Assembly (NCBI GenBank): GCA_963989385.1
Contig: OZ022511.1
Location: forward strand, 23,988,503-24,052,502
DNA from: Ctena decussata
Taxonomy: Eukaryota; Mollusca; Bivalvia; Lucinida; Lucinidae
DNA length: 64,000 nucleotides
Direction of reading: 5' to 3'
The notes under the pieces are model-generated. The model saw only the letters and a list, made by a program, of their open reading frames with translations. It was not told where the DNA came from and searched no databases. Of the stretch, positions 34,701 through 39,093 are shown one piece after another; position 1 is the stretch's first letter, and each line of letters starts with the position of its first letter. The position numbers and the translations under genes were made by a program.

Positions 34701-35747
34701 GACAAGAACGTAGATATTCAAGTAAGGTGAGTGTCTGAGAATGTGGGGCGAGTTGTCTTCTGAAAGTGGGGCGAGTTGTCTTGGAGCGAGATTTTTTTGT
34801 GGGGCGAGTTATCTTGGGGCGAGTTATCTTGGGGCGTGTTGTCTTTGGGGCGAGTTGTCCTGATTCCGGCTCAGAATGGCAATCCATGAGAGGAGTTTCC
34901 AGTTCTATCTATCTATCTATGTTTACTGCGTCACCCTCTACTGAGTGTTATGCGCAGGGTTAGTAAGAATAAAAGTAAAAAAGTGATAGTGAGATCTAAA
35001 AGAATGATAGTGAGATTAGAAAAAAAGATGAAAGTGTTAGTATTGTTAACAAAGTAATGAGATAAAAGCAGGGTAAAAACAGATCTTATTTTCTATGGCC
35101 TTTGATGATTTATCTTGCTCACTTCTAGCTTGAAGGAGTCAAGATCTTTTAAGAGAACTATACCTGTAGGGAGCCGATTCCACAAAACAACAGTCATTGG
35201 AAAAAAGGAATACCGGTAATAATCTGTAGTAGCATGTACCTGGCGGAAACTTAGTGGATGCATGTGACGAGATAATCTGATGGGACGCTCAAAATATGAA
35301 GGCATTGGCACGGCAACAAGACCATACGTGATCTTATAGAACATCGCGAGGCGAGCATCATATCGGCGATTTTCTAAGGAGCGCCAACCGAGGTTACTCA
35401 GTTTTGCAGAAGGGGGGCCAAAATCGTAAACAAAATTGAGATCGGCACAACTTTTGAGGTATTTATTTTCTCTGTATATTAATAAACTAACCTTTTGTCA
35501 ACACGGAAGAAAAACTAGACGTTTATTCAACAAGGAAGAAAAATTCATTTTGCTGATCCGTCGCGAATACTTATGACTACAAAAATTAAACTGCTTCTCC
35601 ATGAAAAAATCGAGCAAATTTACTGCCATATATTGACTTGCGCAAAATGTTTACATTACAGCCGAAATTTAGTTCCAATAATTACATTTGTGTGATGACT
35701 TTACGTCGAAAAGCTTCGCTTCGCCAATCCACTTGTCCTTCCGCCAT
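3663..35747 (-). CDS. MED15: MED15, Mediator complex subunit 15 (5' complete, 3' runs off the left edge)
   Basis: Mediator tail subunit that contacts transcriptional activators through an N-terminal KIX domain in the nucleus. Ten coding exons: 35747-35686, 33666-33579, 27886-27835, 26810-26658, 14423-14290, 12544-12464, 11132-11046, 5505-5441, 4750-4623 and 3794-3663. All junctions are GT..AG and all phases agree, giving about 327 residues. Residues 1-67 form the KIX domain, including VDWRSEAFRRK, MENHVFLKAKTR and EEYLALVARLILHVKDF. The middle is rich in Q, P, S and G. Exon 10 carries YLEKLKHLSKYVEPLRRM, close to the conserved C-terminal motif of animal MED15. The linker is much shorter than in human MED15 (788 aa) and lacks long polyQ, so an exon may be missed in the 12-kb intron 4. 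The C-terminal domain lies outside the window. The identification is secure; exon completeness is less so. Confidence 0.93.
3885..4140. mobile_element. Palindromic MITE, family with GAGGCRGCTCATWATGAGC core, copy a
   Basis: The core GAGGCAGCTCATAATGAGCT with its flanking GATCCAGA / TCTGGATC forms a hairpin. GCACCAAAAATG precedes it and TTTGAATTCTCAATATGA follows. Seven diverged copies of the family occur in the window. Confidence 0.75.
3892..4000. mobile_element. 109-bp palindromic MITE (TTAACCCTATTGCACTCAG termini)
   Basis: Both ends read TTAACCCTATTGCACTCAGA on opposite strands, and an inner inverted repeat (ACTCCATAG / CGATGGAGT) lies between. It sits within the left end of a larger palindromic MITE (3885-4140), so it is a nested insertion. 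Confidence 0.75.
4316..4526. mobile_element. Same palindromic MITE family, copy b
   Basis: Runs from TTAACACTTTAAGTACC to GGTGCTTGAAGAGTTAA. It contains TTTGCAAACAGTGTAGAT, the central GAGGC...GCCTC hairpin and ACGTAAATTTTGTCGTCTGC. The termini are inverted (AACACTTTAAG / CTTGAAGAGTT). Confidence 0.8.
4623..4750 (-). CDS. MED15: MED15 coding exon 9 (S/P-rich)
   Basis: Encodes SQQPAGSPLSMMTSPHS through to ALNTP, in phase with exons 8 and 10. The acceptor is CTACATTTCAG and the donor CAG|GTAAGG (phase 1). The ending -LNTP before a conserved SPA block resembles the end of the MED15 linker. Confidence 0.88.
5441..5505 (-). CDS. MED15: MED15 coding exon 8 (S/P-rich)
   Basis: Encodes ASPQVSTPSLGQ then GTAPSPAQS plus two bases. 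The acceptor is CTTTTTCAG and the donor GG|GTATGA (phase 2). S/P-rich sequence of this kind precedes the conserved C-terminal domain in MED15. Confidence 0.85.
6228..8260 (+). mobile_element. Helitron-like non-autonomous element with a ~155-bp minisatellite core
   Basis: Starts ACAAGAGGGCCAAGAGGCCC and ends with a hairpin and GGCTCAGGTGAGCTAAAAA, the terminus style of Helitron-related elements of bivalves (the pearl/HINE type, from general knowledge). Between are about a dozen tandem units containing TTCTATGGTTCAAACC, GGCCATTTTGGACCCTGGGG, CATTTGAACAAACTTGGTAA and CAATGCTACATACCAAATTT. A short unique tail (GACGACAGACGATGCACG) precedes the end. All open frames inside are repeat translations. 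Confidence 0.85.
8624..8812. mobile_element. GAGGC...GCCTC palindromic MITE, copy c
   Basis: TTAAGCACCAAAAACAAC, TTTGCAAACAGTGTAGATTT, a GAGGCTGCTCATGATGAGCC hairpin and a degraded right half. Same family as 4316-4526. Confidence 0.75.
8946..9143. mobile_element. GAGCC...GGCTC palindromic MITE (family P1), copy 1
   Basis: Starts GAGCCCTGACAAGAG and ends TTGTGTTGTGGCTC. It contains AAAACCAACAAAGTGGCACG, GACTCAGATCAGCCTG and the inverted GATCAGACTGGGC. Diverged relative to the copies in the right half of the window. Confidence 0.75.
9144..10120. other. MED15 intron 7 filler
   Basis: Holds C/A-rich low-complexity sequence around 9,410-9,500 and otherwise AT-rich sequence. No supported gene. 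Confidence 0.5.
10125..10297. repeat. ~20-bp minisatellite CATCAGCCATGAAATGATTTG
   Basis: At least six imperfect direct copies of CATCAGCCATGAAATGATTT, flanked by a longer duplicated GATCAAGGTGACAACCATGT phrase. Confidence 0.8.
10520..10738. mobile_element. MITE with TAGGGTCAAGT termini
   Basis: ATAGGGTCAAGTGTG on the left is inverted as TGACTTGACCCTAC on the right. The centre has TTGCAAACAGTGAAAATCC and a GAGGCGGCTCATAATGAGCC hairpin, shared with another family here. It looks like a different terminus around a related core. Confidence 0.7.
10843..11003. mobile_element. AGCAAACAG...CTGTTTGC MITE (family P3), copy a, deleted centre
   Basis: Retains AAGCAAACAGGGTCTACACT, TGTTTGCCATTCAAACTGCA, ATTACTGCACTGTAAAACCA and the terminal GTGTCCCAATTTTTTAGAAT. 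The central CTGCTCC...GGAGCAG hairpin seen in other copies is missing. Confidence 0.7.
11046..11132 (-). CDS. MED15: MED15 coding exon 7 (S/Q-rich)
   Basis: An 87-bp phase 0-0 exon of 29 residues beginning PPDYSSATTLPQSSG and ending FMTSLLGQ. The acceptor is CCAATTACAG and the donor CAG|GTACCA. It fits by frame, splice sites and composition; its sequence alone would not identify the gene. Confidence 0.75.
11403..11540. mobile_element. Degenerate copy of the CAGAGCTC...GAGCTCTG MITE (family P4)
   Basis: TGTGACCCCTCATCAGAACT and CTCTTATCTGGAGCTGTG match the family inner and outer blocks. Only the right half is clear. Confidence 0.5.
12464..12544 (-). CDS. MED15: MED15 coding exon 6 (P/Q/T-rich)
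   Basis: An 81-bp phase 0-0 exon of 27 residues, including TSAQPVQPPGTSQPATAPSG. The acceptor is GTTTGTTTCAG and the donor GGG|GTAGGT. The composition is typical of the MED15 linker. A pyrimidine-rich tract precedes the acceptor. Confidence 0.8.
12577..13247. repeat. Local direct duplication (166-bp unit plus an earlier partial copy)
   Basis: A block starting AAGTTTGGGGATGGGAGGAG and ending ATGCTTGTTTGCTTGTTT occurs at 12577-12705 and 13079-13205. A second block (GGCAGCAGTTTGCACAATAT to ACCCTTTTTA) occurs at 13031-13080 and 13197-13247. The order X..Y-X-Y is a recent tandem duplication. Confidence 0.85.
13233..13469. mobile_element. Palindromic MITE with TTAACCCTTTTTAGACC termini
   Basis: TTAACCCTTTTTAGACC on the left is inverted as GGTCAAAAAAGGGTTAA on the right. 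The centre holds a GACGCCGC / GCGGCGTC hairpin within GCAGACCCAGTTCAG and CTGATCAGGGTC. Confidence 0.8.
14290..14423 (-). CDS. MED15: MED15 coding exon 5 (Q-rich)
   Basis: Encodes 44 residues rich in Q, P, M and G, including QPLLQQQLHGQRPGMPQ. The acceptor is TTTCTTTAG and the donor CAG|GTAAGA (phase 0). It joins exon 4 in phase, skipping the gene-like exons at 21.1-23.1 kb. Low complexity means the homology is only compositional, but splice sites and phase agree. Confidence 0.85.
14534..15514 (+). mobile_element. Helitron-like element 2 with three diverged internal repeats
   Basis: Starts ACAAGAGCTGTCGCCTGACA, continues GCATAGCTCGCCTG, and ends GTTCAGGCGAGCTAAAAAC. Inside, a block with CTGCTATGCATAAAACTTCA, ATAATGAAAACACATTTATA and AAACAAAAGCTATC occurs three times. 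A (G)n run is at 14868-14888. It lies in MED15 intron 4. Confidence 0.8.
15920..16105. mobile_element. GAGGC-type MITE, inverted degenerate copy e
   Basis: TAACCCTTCTAGCGCCAATA, GCAGATGACAAAATTTATG and TTGAGAATTCAAAAAATAGA are the reverse-complement blocks of the 47,466-47,680 copy; the central hairpin has decayed. Confidence 0.55.
16580..17005 (+). repeat. tRNA-derived SINE interrupted by a palindromic MITE
   Basis: The tRNA-like head reads AGTAGGTCAGTGGGTAAAGA, then GCTGACCTGCTAATCTGG with a weak B-box region (CTTGAACCTTG). A tail follows with TTCACTGTGAACAGGGTTCC. The tail resumes after the inserted MITE with GACTGAAAATTCTGCAATAC and GTAAAGAGGGACGTAAAGC. The head is too degraded to be a functional tRNA gene. 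Confidence 0.7.
16686..16912. mobile_element. 227-bp near-perfect palindromic MITE (GGGGCCGTATTCATAAAACG)
   Basis: The left end CTGGGGCCGTATTCATAAAA is inverted at the right end. The arms include AACTATGAAATTTGGTCTGG and GGAACAGTCTT, repeated in reverse with very few mismatches. It is inserted in a SINE. Confidence 0.9.
17581..17638. repeat. 58-bp near-perfect palindrome
   Basis: Centred between 17,609 and 17,610 on CACATATGTG. The arms are AAGGCTCTGATCAGACTG and its complement, with only two mismatched pairs near the ends. Probably the collapsed core of a P1-type MITE. Confidence 0.85.
18171..18406. mobile_element. P1 palindromic MITE, copy 2
   Basis: GAGCCATGACACGAGAAAAC to GACGTTTCGCAGCCC, with GATCAGCCTGGGCATATG and its inverse. 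AATT flanks both sides, a possible 4-bp target duplication. Confidence 0.85.
18515..18754. mobile_element. Palindromic MITE GGCCCGAGGTTATAAAACTT, copy 1
   Basis: The termini are inverted (GGTTATAAAACTT / AAGTTTTATAACC). The arms contain ATGCTCAGCTGAGTTGAGCA and the centre AATGCCAACATTAGTTGGCA. A second copy is at 38,873. Confidence 0.88.
20866..21119. mobile_element. P3 MITE, copy b, with internally duplicated arm
   Basis: GATAGGTCTGAGCAAACAG appears, then AAGTCTGAGCAAACAGTGCA again. The hairpin CTGCTCCTACAAGGAGCAG follows, then TTTTGGATGCATTACGGCAT and the end GGTGTCCCAATTTTCAGAAT. It ends just past the stop of the intronic gene. Confidence 0.85.
21142..21586 (-). CDS. Exon B of the intronic gene (terminal, with stop)
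   Basis: Enters from the acceptor GTAATTTCAG and stays open for 147 codons to a TGA. It is S/T/Q-rich, then basic, then a charged helix ending KLRQELENKNK. An intact MITE (20,866-21,119) begins just 22 bp past the stop. I saw no clear AATAAA between them. Confidence 0.62.
21142..23103 (-). CDS. Unrecognised two-exon gene inside MED15 intron 4 (5' incomplete), or alternative 3' exons of MED15
   Basis: Two exons (23103-22743 and 21586-21142) join in phase (AG+G) and end at a TGA. Together they give about 267 residues. The first is entered from an acceptor ATTTTACAG in phase 1 and begins PNHDLHQQFESFPRNFERRY. Its rear half has short repeats around VVCKTE. The second contains a duplicated VVVSQGTESS, a basic GKRKISPDD stretch, and a charged C-terminal helix (LEYEVLVERKKKMIEERTYY) likely to form a coiled coil. 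I do not recognise a domain. The coil resembles tails of Myb/SANT-like transposon-derived proteins, but that is a guess. The upstream exon was not found. The phase also permits splicing from MED15 exon 4 at 26,658. Confidence 0.6.
22525..22707. mobile_element. P4 MITE (CAGAGCTC family), copy
   Basis: CAGAGCTCCAAATAAGAAGG, GGTAACAAGGACAATTCAGA and the inverse CCTTCTTATCCAGAGCACTG. The centre has GTGATCCCTCATAAGAACG. It ends close to the donor of the intronic gene's exon A. Confidence 0.8.
22743..23103 (-). CDS. Exon A of the intronic gene
   Basis: Open throughout in one frame. The acceptor is ATATTTTACAG and the donor AAAAG|GTATTG (phase 2). A repetitive region reads DGVVCKTEPADSVVCKTELA. No start codon is obvious, so at least one exon lies upstream. 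Confidence 0.6.
23714..23912. mobile_element. P3 MITE, copy d
   Basis: GGGATAGATAGATATGAGCA, the hairpin CTGCTCCTGCAAGGAGCAG, then AACTGTTTGACATTCC and a GGTGTTCCGATTTTTAGAAT end. Confidence 0.8.
24368..24950. mobile_element. CAGTTATAAGAC terminal-repeat element carrying a nested palindromic element
   Basis: The left CGTATATCTTCAGTTATAAG is inverted near 24,935 (CGTCTTATAACC). Inside, 24,400-24,755 is a second element: hairpin TAAACGAGTTGGGGAAAAAG / CTTATC...CCCCAACGAGTTTA, then AATCCACTAGTGGATTATCG and TAATGCATGGCTTTATTACA. That element recurs inverted at 37,470. Confidence 0.7.
25178..25295. mobile_element. GAGGC-type MITE fragment, copy f
   Basis: TAGCACCAAAAAAGCAGACG, ACAAAGTTTACGTCTGC, then CACTTCATCTAGATCTATG and TTTTTGATGCTTTATGCGTT. 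It is an internally deleted copy in reverse orientation. Confidence 0.6.
25507..25713. mobile_element. P4 palindromic MITE, intact copy
   Basis: CAGAGCTCTCGATAAGAGGG to CCTCTTATCTAGAGCTCTG. The arms contain AACATATGTTGTGACCCCTC, and the centre is CCGTCTCGACGAGACGG. The flanks GGTTTA / GTTTA suggest a 5-6-bp target duplication. Confidence 0.88.
25811..25990. mobile_element. Helitron-like 5' fragment followed by a truncated P4 MITE
   Basis: CAACAAGACCTGTCTGTGTA, then AGCATAGCTTGCCT, is a Helitron-like start that breaks off near 25,877. CAGAGCTCCAGATTAGAAGG then begins a P4 copy that is lost after TTGTGACCCCC. Confidence 0.6.
25993..26240. mobile_element. Second CAGTTATAAGAC element, internally different
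   Basis: TAATCAGTTATAAGACGGGA near the left end and CAGTCTTATAGACAAATTAG near the right end mirror the termini of the 24,368 element. Confidence 0.5.
26401..26605. mobile_element. P3 MITE, inverted copy e
   Basis: AAAATTGGGACACCTAAAAT to TCCCATTTTTAGAATTTTAC, with the hairpin CTGCTCCTTCAGGAGCAG and GGGTCTACACTGTTTGCCCA. It lies 50 bp from MED15 exon 4. Confidence 0.85.
26658..26810 (-). CDS. MED15: MED15 coding exon 4
   Basis: Follows KDF with NNQKREKAQQMQQ, then MQDPINALQNMAMSG and MPPGQPQ. The DP-NALQ motif matches the post-KIX DPMNALQ motif of MED15. The acceptor is TATTCACAG and the donor CAGG|GTAAGG (phase 1). Confidence 0.93.
26830..27062. mobile_element. P1 palindromic MITE, copy 3
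   Basis: GAGCCATGACACAACAAAAC to TAGTGTTGGGGCTC, flanked on both sides by ATAT. It lies just upstream (5') of MED15 exon 4, within intron 3. Confidence 0.88.
27335..27766. mobile_element. P1 palindromic MITE, copy 4, split by a P4 insertion
   Basis: GAGCCACGACACAACAAAAC runs to ATATGCCCAG at 27,510. The P4 element follows, then GCCCAGGCTGATCCAAGTCT continues the P1 sequence to a degraded end near 27,766. Confidence 0.85.
27511..27700. mobile_element. P4 MITE nested in P1 with a 6-bp target duplication
   Basis: CAGAGCCCTAAATAAGAGGG to CTTATCTAGAGCTCTG. The host P1 sequence ATGCCCAGGCTGAT is interrupted so that GCCCAG occurs on both sides, which gives the insertion site exactly. Confidence 0.9.
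27835..27886 (-). CDS. MED15: MED15 coding exon 3 (KIX helix 3)
   Basis: A 52-bp exon encoding EEYLALVARLILHVKDF, the third KIX helix. The acceptor is TTCTTTCAG and the donor A|GTAAGT (phase 1). It follows AKTR of exon 2 exactly as in animal MED15. Confidence 0.95.
28463..28665. mobile_element. P4 MITE, another copy
   Basis: CAGTGCTCCAGATAAGAAGG to CCTTCTTATCTGGAGCTCTG. The centre is GAGCTCTCGCTGAGAGGGTTC within GTGACCCCTC. Confidence 0.85.
28825..29054. mobile_element. P1 palindromic MITE, copy 5
   Basis: GAGCTAAAACATGACAAAGT to TGCTTTGTCTCAGCTC, with GATCAGTCTGGGCATCGG and its inverse. ATAT flanks both sides. Confidence 0.83.
29165..29431 (+). mobile_element. 3' fragment of a Helitron-like element
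   Basis: Contains GGCCCAGTGGTTTCAGAGGA, GAAGATGTTTGAAAATGTTG and a GATGACGG block, ending AAGCTCGCCTAAGGGCTCAG then GTGAGCTAA. This is the usual 3' end layout of these elements. Confidence 0.65.
29831..30983. mobile_element. 1.15-kb DNA element with ~240-bp terminal inverted repeats
   Basis: The left arm from GTGTCACCGTGTGACAATTC is repeated inverted at the right end (GAATTGTCACACGGTGACAC). The match continues about 240 bp through TAATATAATTTGGAAATTCA and TTTTCTTGACAAAAGTT. The ~660-bp centre is AT-rich with no supported coding frame. No target duplication is clear. It lies in MED15 intron 2. Confidence 0.85.
31241..31330. mobile_element. P4 MITE fragment
   Basis: CAGTTTTAGATAAGAGGGAA and TTGATGATAATTGTAGGATA match the left arm of the P4 family; the right arm is lost. 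Confidence 0.45.
31540..31665. mobile_element. P3 MITE, shortened copy
   Basis: GGCAACCAGTGTAGACCCAG, the hairpin CCGCTCTCCAGGAGCAG, and CTGCACTGTTTGCTCAGGCC. Confidence 0.65.
31768..33525. mobile_element. 1.76-kb TIR transposon (CAGTACACGC termini, TA target)
   Basis: The left end CAGTACACGCATCGTGAAGA, then CTTGATCTGACATGCTCTCG, is inverted at the right (GAGCGTGTCAGATCAAGTCT to GCGTGTACTG). TA flanks both sides. Subterminal regions are dense in TCTCGCG and CACGCATTTCACAC motifs on both sides. No transposase frame is visible. It lies in MED15 intron 2, ending 54 bp before exon 2's donor. Confidence 0.85.
33579..33666 (-). CDS. MED15: MED15 coding exon 2 (KIX domain)
   Basis: Encodes DEAVRSSNTPVAKSS then VEMENHVFLKAKTR, KIX helix 1 end to helix 2. 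The acceptor is ATTATTACAG and the donor AGG|GTAAGA (phase 0). The MEx-HVFLKAKTR stretch is the most recognisable MED15 signature in the window. Confidence 0.95.
34033..34158 (+). mobile_element. Very short Helitron-like element
   Basis: Begins near GCGGTGTCTCGCCTGTCAGC and ends TCTGCTTCGCAGGCGAGACA followed by AAAA. The 3' hairpin (GTCTCGCCT...AGGCGAGAC) is of the same style as the longer elements, with different arm sequence. Confidence 0.55.
34229..34862. mobile_element. Element bounded by inverted ACAACTCGCCCC arrays
   Basis: 34,229-34,346 has about seven direct units of ACAACTCGCCCCAAG. 34,739-34,862 has similar units on the opposite strand (GGGGCGAGTTGTCTT). The outer edges are also inverted (CTCAGAGAATTACGGACAAC / GTCCTGATTCCGGCTCAG). 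The centre is unremarkable. It lies in MED15 intron 1. Confidence 0.8.
35091..35403 (-). pseudogene. 3' fragment of a non-LTR retrotransposon reverse transcriptase (ORF2 C-terminus)
   Basis: The open frame reads NLGWRSLENRRYDARLAMFY, then KITYGLVAVP, YYRYSFFPMTVVLWNRLPTG and LKDLDSFKLEV, ending at a stop. The Y-YSFFPxTxxxWNxLP pattern and the W-L--RR---RL-M-YKI block are typical of the C-terminus of CR1/Jockey-type elements. Everything upstream of this tail is missing (5' truncation). A short (ATAG)n tract near 34,905 may be its 3' tail. It lies inside MED15 intron 1, same strand. Confidence 0.75.
35686..35747 (-). CDS. MED15: MED15 coding exon 1 (start codon)
   Basis: Encodes MAEGQVDWRSEAFRRKVITQ plus two bases, the first KIX helix. 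The ATG is followed by GCG and preceded by AAAG, a good animal start context. The donor is AT|GTAATT (phase 2). Joining AT to the A of exon 2 gives Ile, producing ITQIDEAVR, which matches the family pattern. No other start fits the homology. Confidence 0.93.
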
Positions 35748-35900
35748 CTTTGTTTTTTTTTAATGATATCAGCATGATTGTCGTGCAAACACGACTGTCC
35801 GTATGGTTGTCGTTGTCCTTGCCAGGAGTGGGTTGTTGGGAGGGTGGGAGGAGGCAAGGGGCGCAGGGGGACAAGGAGAGGTTGTAACTGAAATAAACGT
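35748..35900 (-). promoter_or_regulatory. Region immediately upstream of MED15 (5' UTR/core promoter)
   Basis: Just upstream of the start codon on the minus strand. It contains a C-rich tract (plus-strand GGGAGGGTGGGAGGAGGCAA, GGGGCGCAGGGGG), suggesting Sp1-type sites. No TATA box is convincing. The transcription start cannot be fixed. Confidence 0.4.
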
Positions 35901-36187
35901 GGTTAATATATTTTAGGGGTTTTCTTCCCATATAATTGGTCTCGGGTGTCTCATATCCTGTCTTGGAAACAACTTACTCCGCGTGCAATGTGAAATTAGC
36001 AATTTGAACTTTTATAGGCTGGATTTTCTGAGATACAAAAAATACAAGATCACCTAGCAATATTAGCAATGCTGGAAAACATCAAAGTAGGAAGAATGAG
36101 TATATGGGCTGTTGGAGCATACCAATGAATATCAGAGCTTGGGAAAATGTTGAGCCTGCAATACCATTGAAGAGTGTGAACCTGTCT

Positions 36188-36613
36188 CTAAGAAAGTGCT
36201 ACATATGCCTTAAATGTCTTGTGTTGACGGACGTAGTACTCAGGTATGGGAAAGATAACAAGGCCATGTGTGGCCATATACACCATAACAAGTGCACTCC
36301 TAAAACGTCGCTGATCTAGGGGACGCCAATTGACGTCATTCAGGACAGCAGTAATGCCGAATGTGTAACACAGGCTCGTGATGCCCACATGGCAGCCCTT
36401 ATTTGGACTGCTCACATTTTATGTATATCAGAAGTTAAGTGTGTATGTGTGTGTGCTTGGGGCGGGATGGGGTGGCGGGGGAGGGAGAGACTGCACTTCT
36501 GATGCACTTTCGAAATGCGGTTCAACCAGGGCTTTGTATACAACTGATTTTAGGTTCTCATTACAAAGCCGAAAATTTCTTTTCAGACAGAACTGAGCAT
36601 ACAGGTTGCTCAT
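36188..36613 (-). pseudogene. Second, frameshifted non-LTR reverse transcriptase fragment
   Basis: Two frame pieces: FLKRNFRLCNENLKSVVYKA followed by LVEPHFES (36,613-36,490), then VNWRPLDQRRFRSALVMVY and ATHGLVIFPIP (36,340-36,200). Both match the thumb and C-terminal region of non-LTR reverse transcriptases, in the right order, with a frame change and a (G)n-rich interruption near 36,470. Related to but distinct from the fragment at 35.1-35.4 kb. Confidence 0.65.
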
Positions 36614-36690
36614 AAAGAAACAGTCTCTGATCAGGTTCTAGACTGTTTGCCATTCAATCTGCATCATTTGGGCGTCTAAATGCTGCATCT
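36610..36690. mobile_element. P3 MITE fragment
   Basis: GTCTCTGATCAGGTTCTAGA, CTGTTTGCCATTCAATCTGC, ATCATTTGGGCG. Right half only. Confidence 0.5.
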
Positions 36691-36740
36691 TCAAATTTGG
36701 GTGTACCATTTAAGGAATGAATTTCATTCTTCTGATGTTT

Positions 36741-36892
36741 ATCGAAGTATAAACTACATTGGGTCGCGTGCAAAGTTATTGAACCCCGAAGGGGTTCATG
36801 TGAACTTTGCTAGCGACCTTATACTTGGAGAAACATGGTTTATTTTGACGTCATTTAACGCCGCGTGAACCGATGTAGTTACTGGCGTATAA
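36741..36892. repeat. Inverted-repeat element with GAAGTATAAACTACATTG
   Basis: AGTATAAACTACATTGGGTC and GCGACCTTATACTT flank a strong hairpin GAACCCCGAAGGGGTTC. Outer blocks recur as GCGTATAAATTACATTG. Probably a MITE; only one copy is in the window. Confidence 0.5.
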
Positions 36893-37469
36893 ATTACATT
36901 GCATTCTAATGGTTTACCATAGGGCTTTTCATTAAATGCACGGATAATGTCAATATGGCGTTCTTAAGCCAGTCTATTTCATTTTCAGGACAGTTTCTGT
37001 AATTGTGATAGGTGGGACATTTCTAGAATTTGTACGGAAAGCCTATAGCATCTCATTTCGACTTGGTCATGTTTGATCAATACCGCATGTGTGTGGTGCA
37101 AAGTTAAGAACTTAGCAAATTAGATAAATACCCGGTATTTATAAATAAGTAAATAAATAAAAGATAAGTTATTTCAACTACATGTATTTCAAGAAGCTAA
37201 TATGACGTACTATGTTAAAACACACTTCTGATTTCACGTTATATGACGTATGCTAAAACATATATCTCTGATTTTAGATTTAAATGAAAGCCTTTAGGTG
37301 GTGACTTGTGGTAAATACAGACATCTGAAGAAGAAAAAAAAAACACAAAACTATAACATATCTCCCCGAAACTATGCAGACTTCTTGTTATTGGAGCCTA
37401 GCCAACTATGACGTTTTTCGCTGATTTTGCTGTTCTGTACAGTTTAAAAATGAGTGATTTCCTGAATGA

Positions 37470-37920
37470 AAATGCATTTATCATATGACTTCGCATCTGA
37501 GAGTGTAATAAAGCCATGCATTAAAAACGATAATCCACTAGTAGATTAAATATGCAAATTACGCCTTAACGTTATGCGTTGACGTCCATAAAACGTCGCT
37601 TTTTCTAATGGCGAAATCGTGACGTTTTAGTGCAAAATTTGTTTATAAAATGCGATTTTAGTGTCATATGATAAATAGAATCTTGCATTCGTGCTCATGT
37701 ATTATTGAATTTATTAAACTCGTTGGTGAAAACGATAAGATGCTCGGCAGAGCCTCGCATCTTATCTTTTTCCCCAACTCGTTTAATAAATTCAATAGTT
37801 TAAACATATTTTATTGCCTCTTATTATGTCAAGCAATTGGGTCGGACCACAAGTTCTTTCAACATTAGTTACGGTCCTCCCCATAAATTCAATAATACAT
37901 GAGAACTAATGTAAGATCCT
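37470..37920. mobile_element. Inverted copy of the element nested at 24.4 kb
   Basis: Contains TAATAAAGCCATGCATTAAA, ACGATAATCCACTAGTAGAT, ATAGAATCTTGCATTCGTGC and the hairpin CGATAAGATGCTCGGCAGAG / CATCTTATC. A stretch near 37,800-37,885 interrupts the last arm, which then resumes (ATTCAATAATACATGAGAAC). Confidence 0.75.
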
Positions 37921-38870
37921 CTATTTAAATTAGGAAAGACTAAATAGTAGCTTGAGGTGCAAAATATATATAAAAAAAATCATCTCCATTGAAAATGGAT
38001 TCATGTCTGAAGGTACTTCATTCAAGTGAGAGTCCTCTATCAAATATTTGTTCGAACGGATTGACAGTGTATCTAGTTCTCAAATATTCGACCATGGATA
38101 AGGTGCATGTATAGTGTTGACACGTGGATGCATTGATTAAATATAGGGTAGGCAGTTATACCTGTATCACACATACAGTATGAAAGACAGGTGTGTAGGT
38201 GCAATAGTTCAACCATGAAAAAGTAAACTCCCCTGTTTGATCTCCGTAATAGTGTTTTATTTGTCCCATCTGATTATTTGTGAAGAGTTGGAAAAATGAT
38301 TGATAGGACATTACTGTCAATGCATTGACGTACCCTCAGAAGGAAACTCATACTCAATAATGATGATTATTTCTTTTTTTCTTTTTCATTTTTTAGATAT
38401 TTGCACCGCAAACAACCCTTGCTCTTTTCATACATATACCCTTCTTAACATCAAAACGTTAGGCACTTTGGAATTTAAACTTGTTAAAACCAACTTAAAG
38501 AAGACATCTGCTAAATTTGGGAACATCTGTTGTATTTTCAGTATTTTATGCAGTAGTGCCACAAGTAAGTGAATATTACCACCTTTAACCGCTCTGTGCT
38601 TCAGGCAGAGACCACAGAGGAAGAGAGAGACCACTCCATATGGGATAAGTACGTGGGAAAAATGCATCGGTATGTATAAGGTATCTTGCATACTATGAGT
38701 AGTGATGCCATAGTTTGTCGATACCAAGTTGAAGTGGTCGAGTTGATTAATTTAGATATGGCTACACCCTCAGTTTGTATATGTTAGAAGAAAGATAATA
38801 ACTGTTCCCGCTAGGCTCCCCGTGTTCGCCACTGTTACTCATTAAGCATGTCAGGTATTGTCGGGAAGAC
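37921..38870. other. Intergenic, nothing recognised
   Basis: No conserved coding motif, repeat termini or RNA gene seen. Open frames near 38,300-38,730 lack coding character. Confidence 0.5.
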
Positions 38871-38872
38871 CA

Positions 38873-39093
38873 GGCCCCGAGGTTATAAAACTTCTTTCTT
38901 GCTCAACTCAGCTGAGCATGAAATTTTCTATACTGATAAATATGAAAATTCCAACTAATGTTGGCATTTTCATATTCGTAAGCAGAGAAAATTACATACT
39001 CAGCTAAACTTATCAGTAAAATGCTATTTGCTGGCAGGTAAAATTTCACGCTCAGCTGAGTTGAGCATGATAAAAGATTATAACCTAGGTGCC
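38873..39093. mobile_element. Palindromic MITE GGCCCCGAGGTTATAAAACT, copy 2
   Basis: Mirror of 18,515-18,754, with GCTCAACTCAGCTGAGCATG, CCAACTAATGTTGGCATTTT and the end ATTATAACCTAGGTGCC. Confidence 0.88.

Noticed and set aside
34654..34887. Repetitive frame KITRPKITRP
   Set aside because: Translation of the GGGGCGAGTTGTCTT tandem units, not a protein.
38300..38727. Opposing ~90-100-codon frames
   Set aside because: Overlapping frames on both strands with no motif; treated as random.
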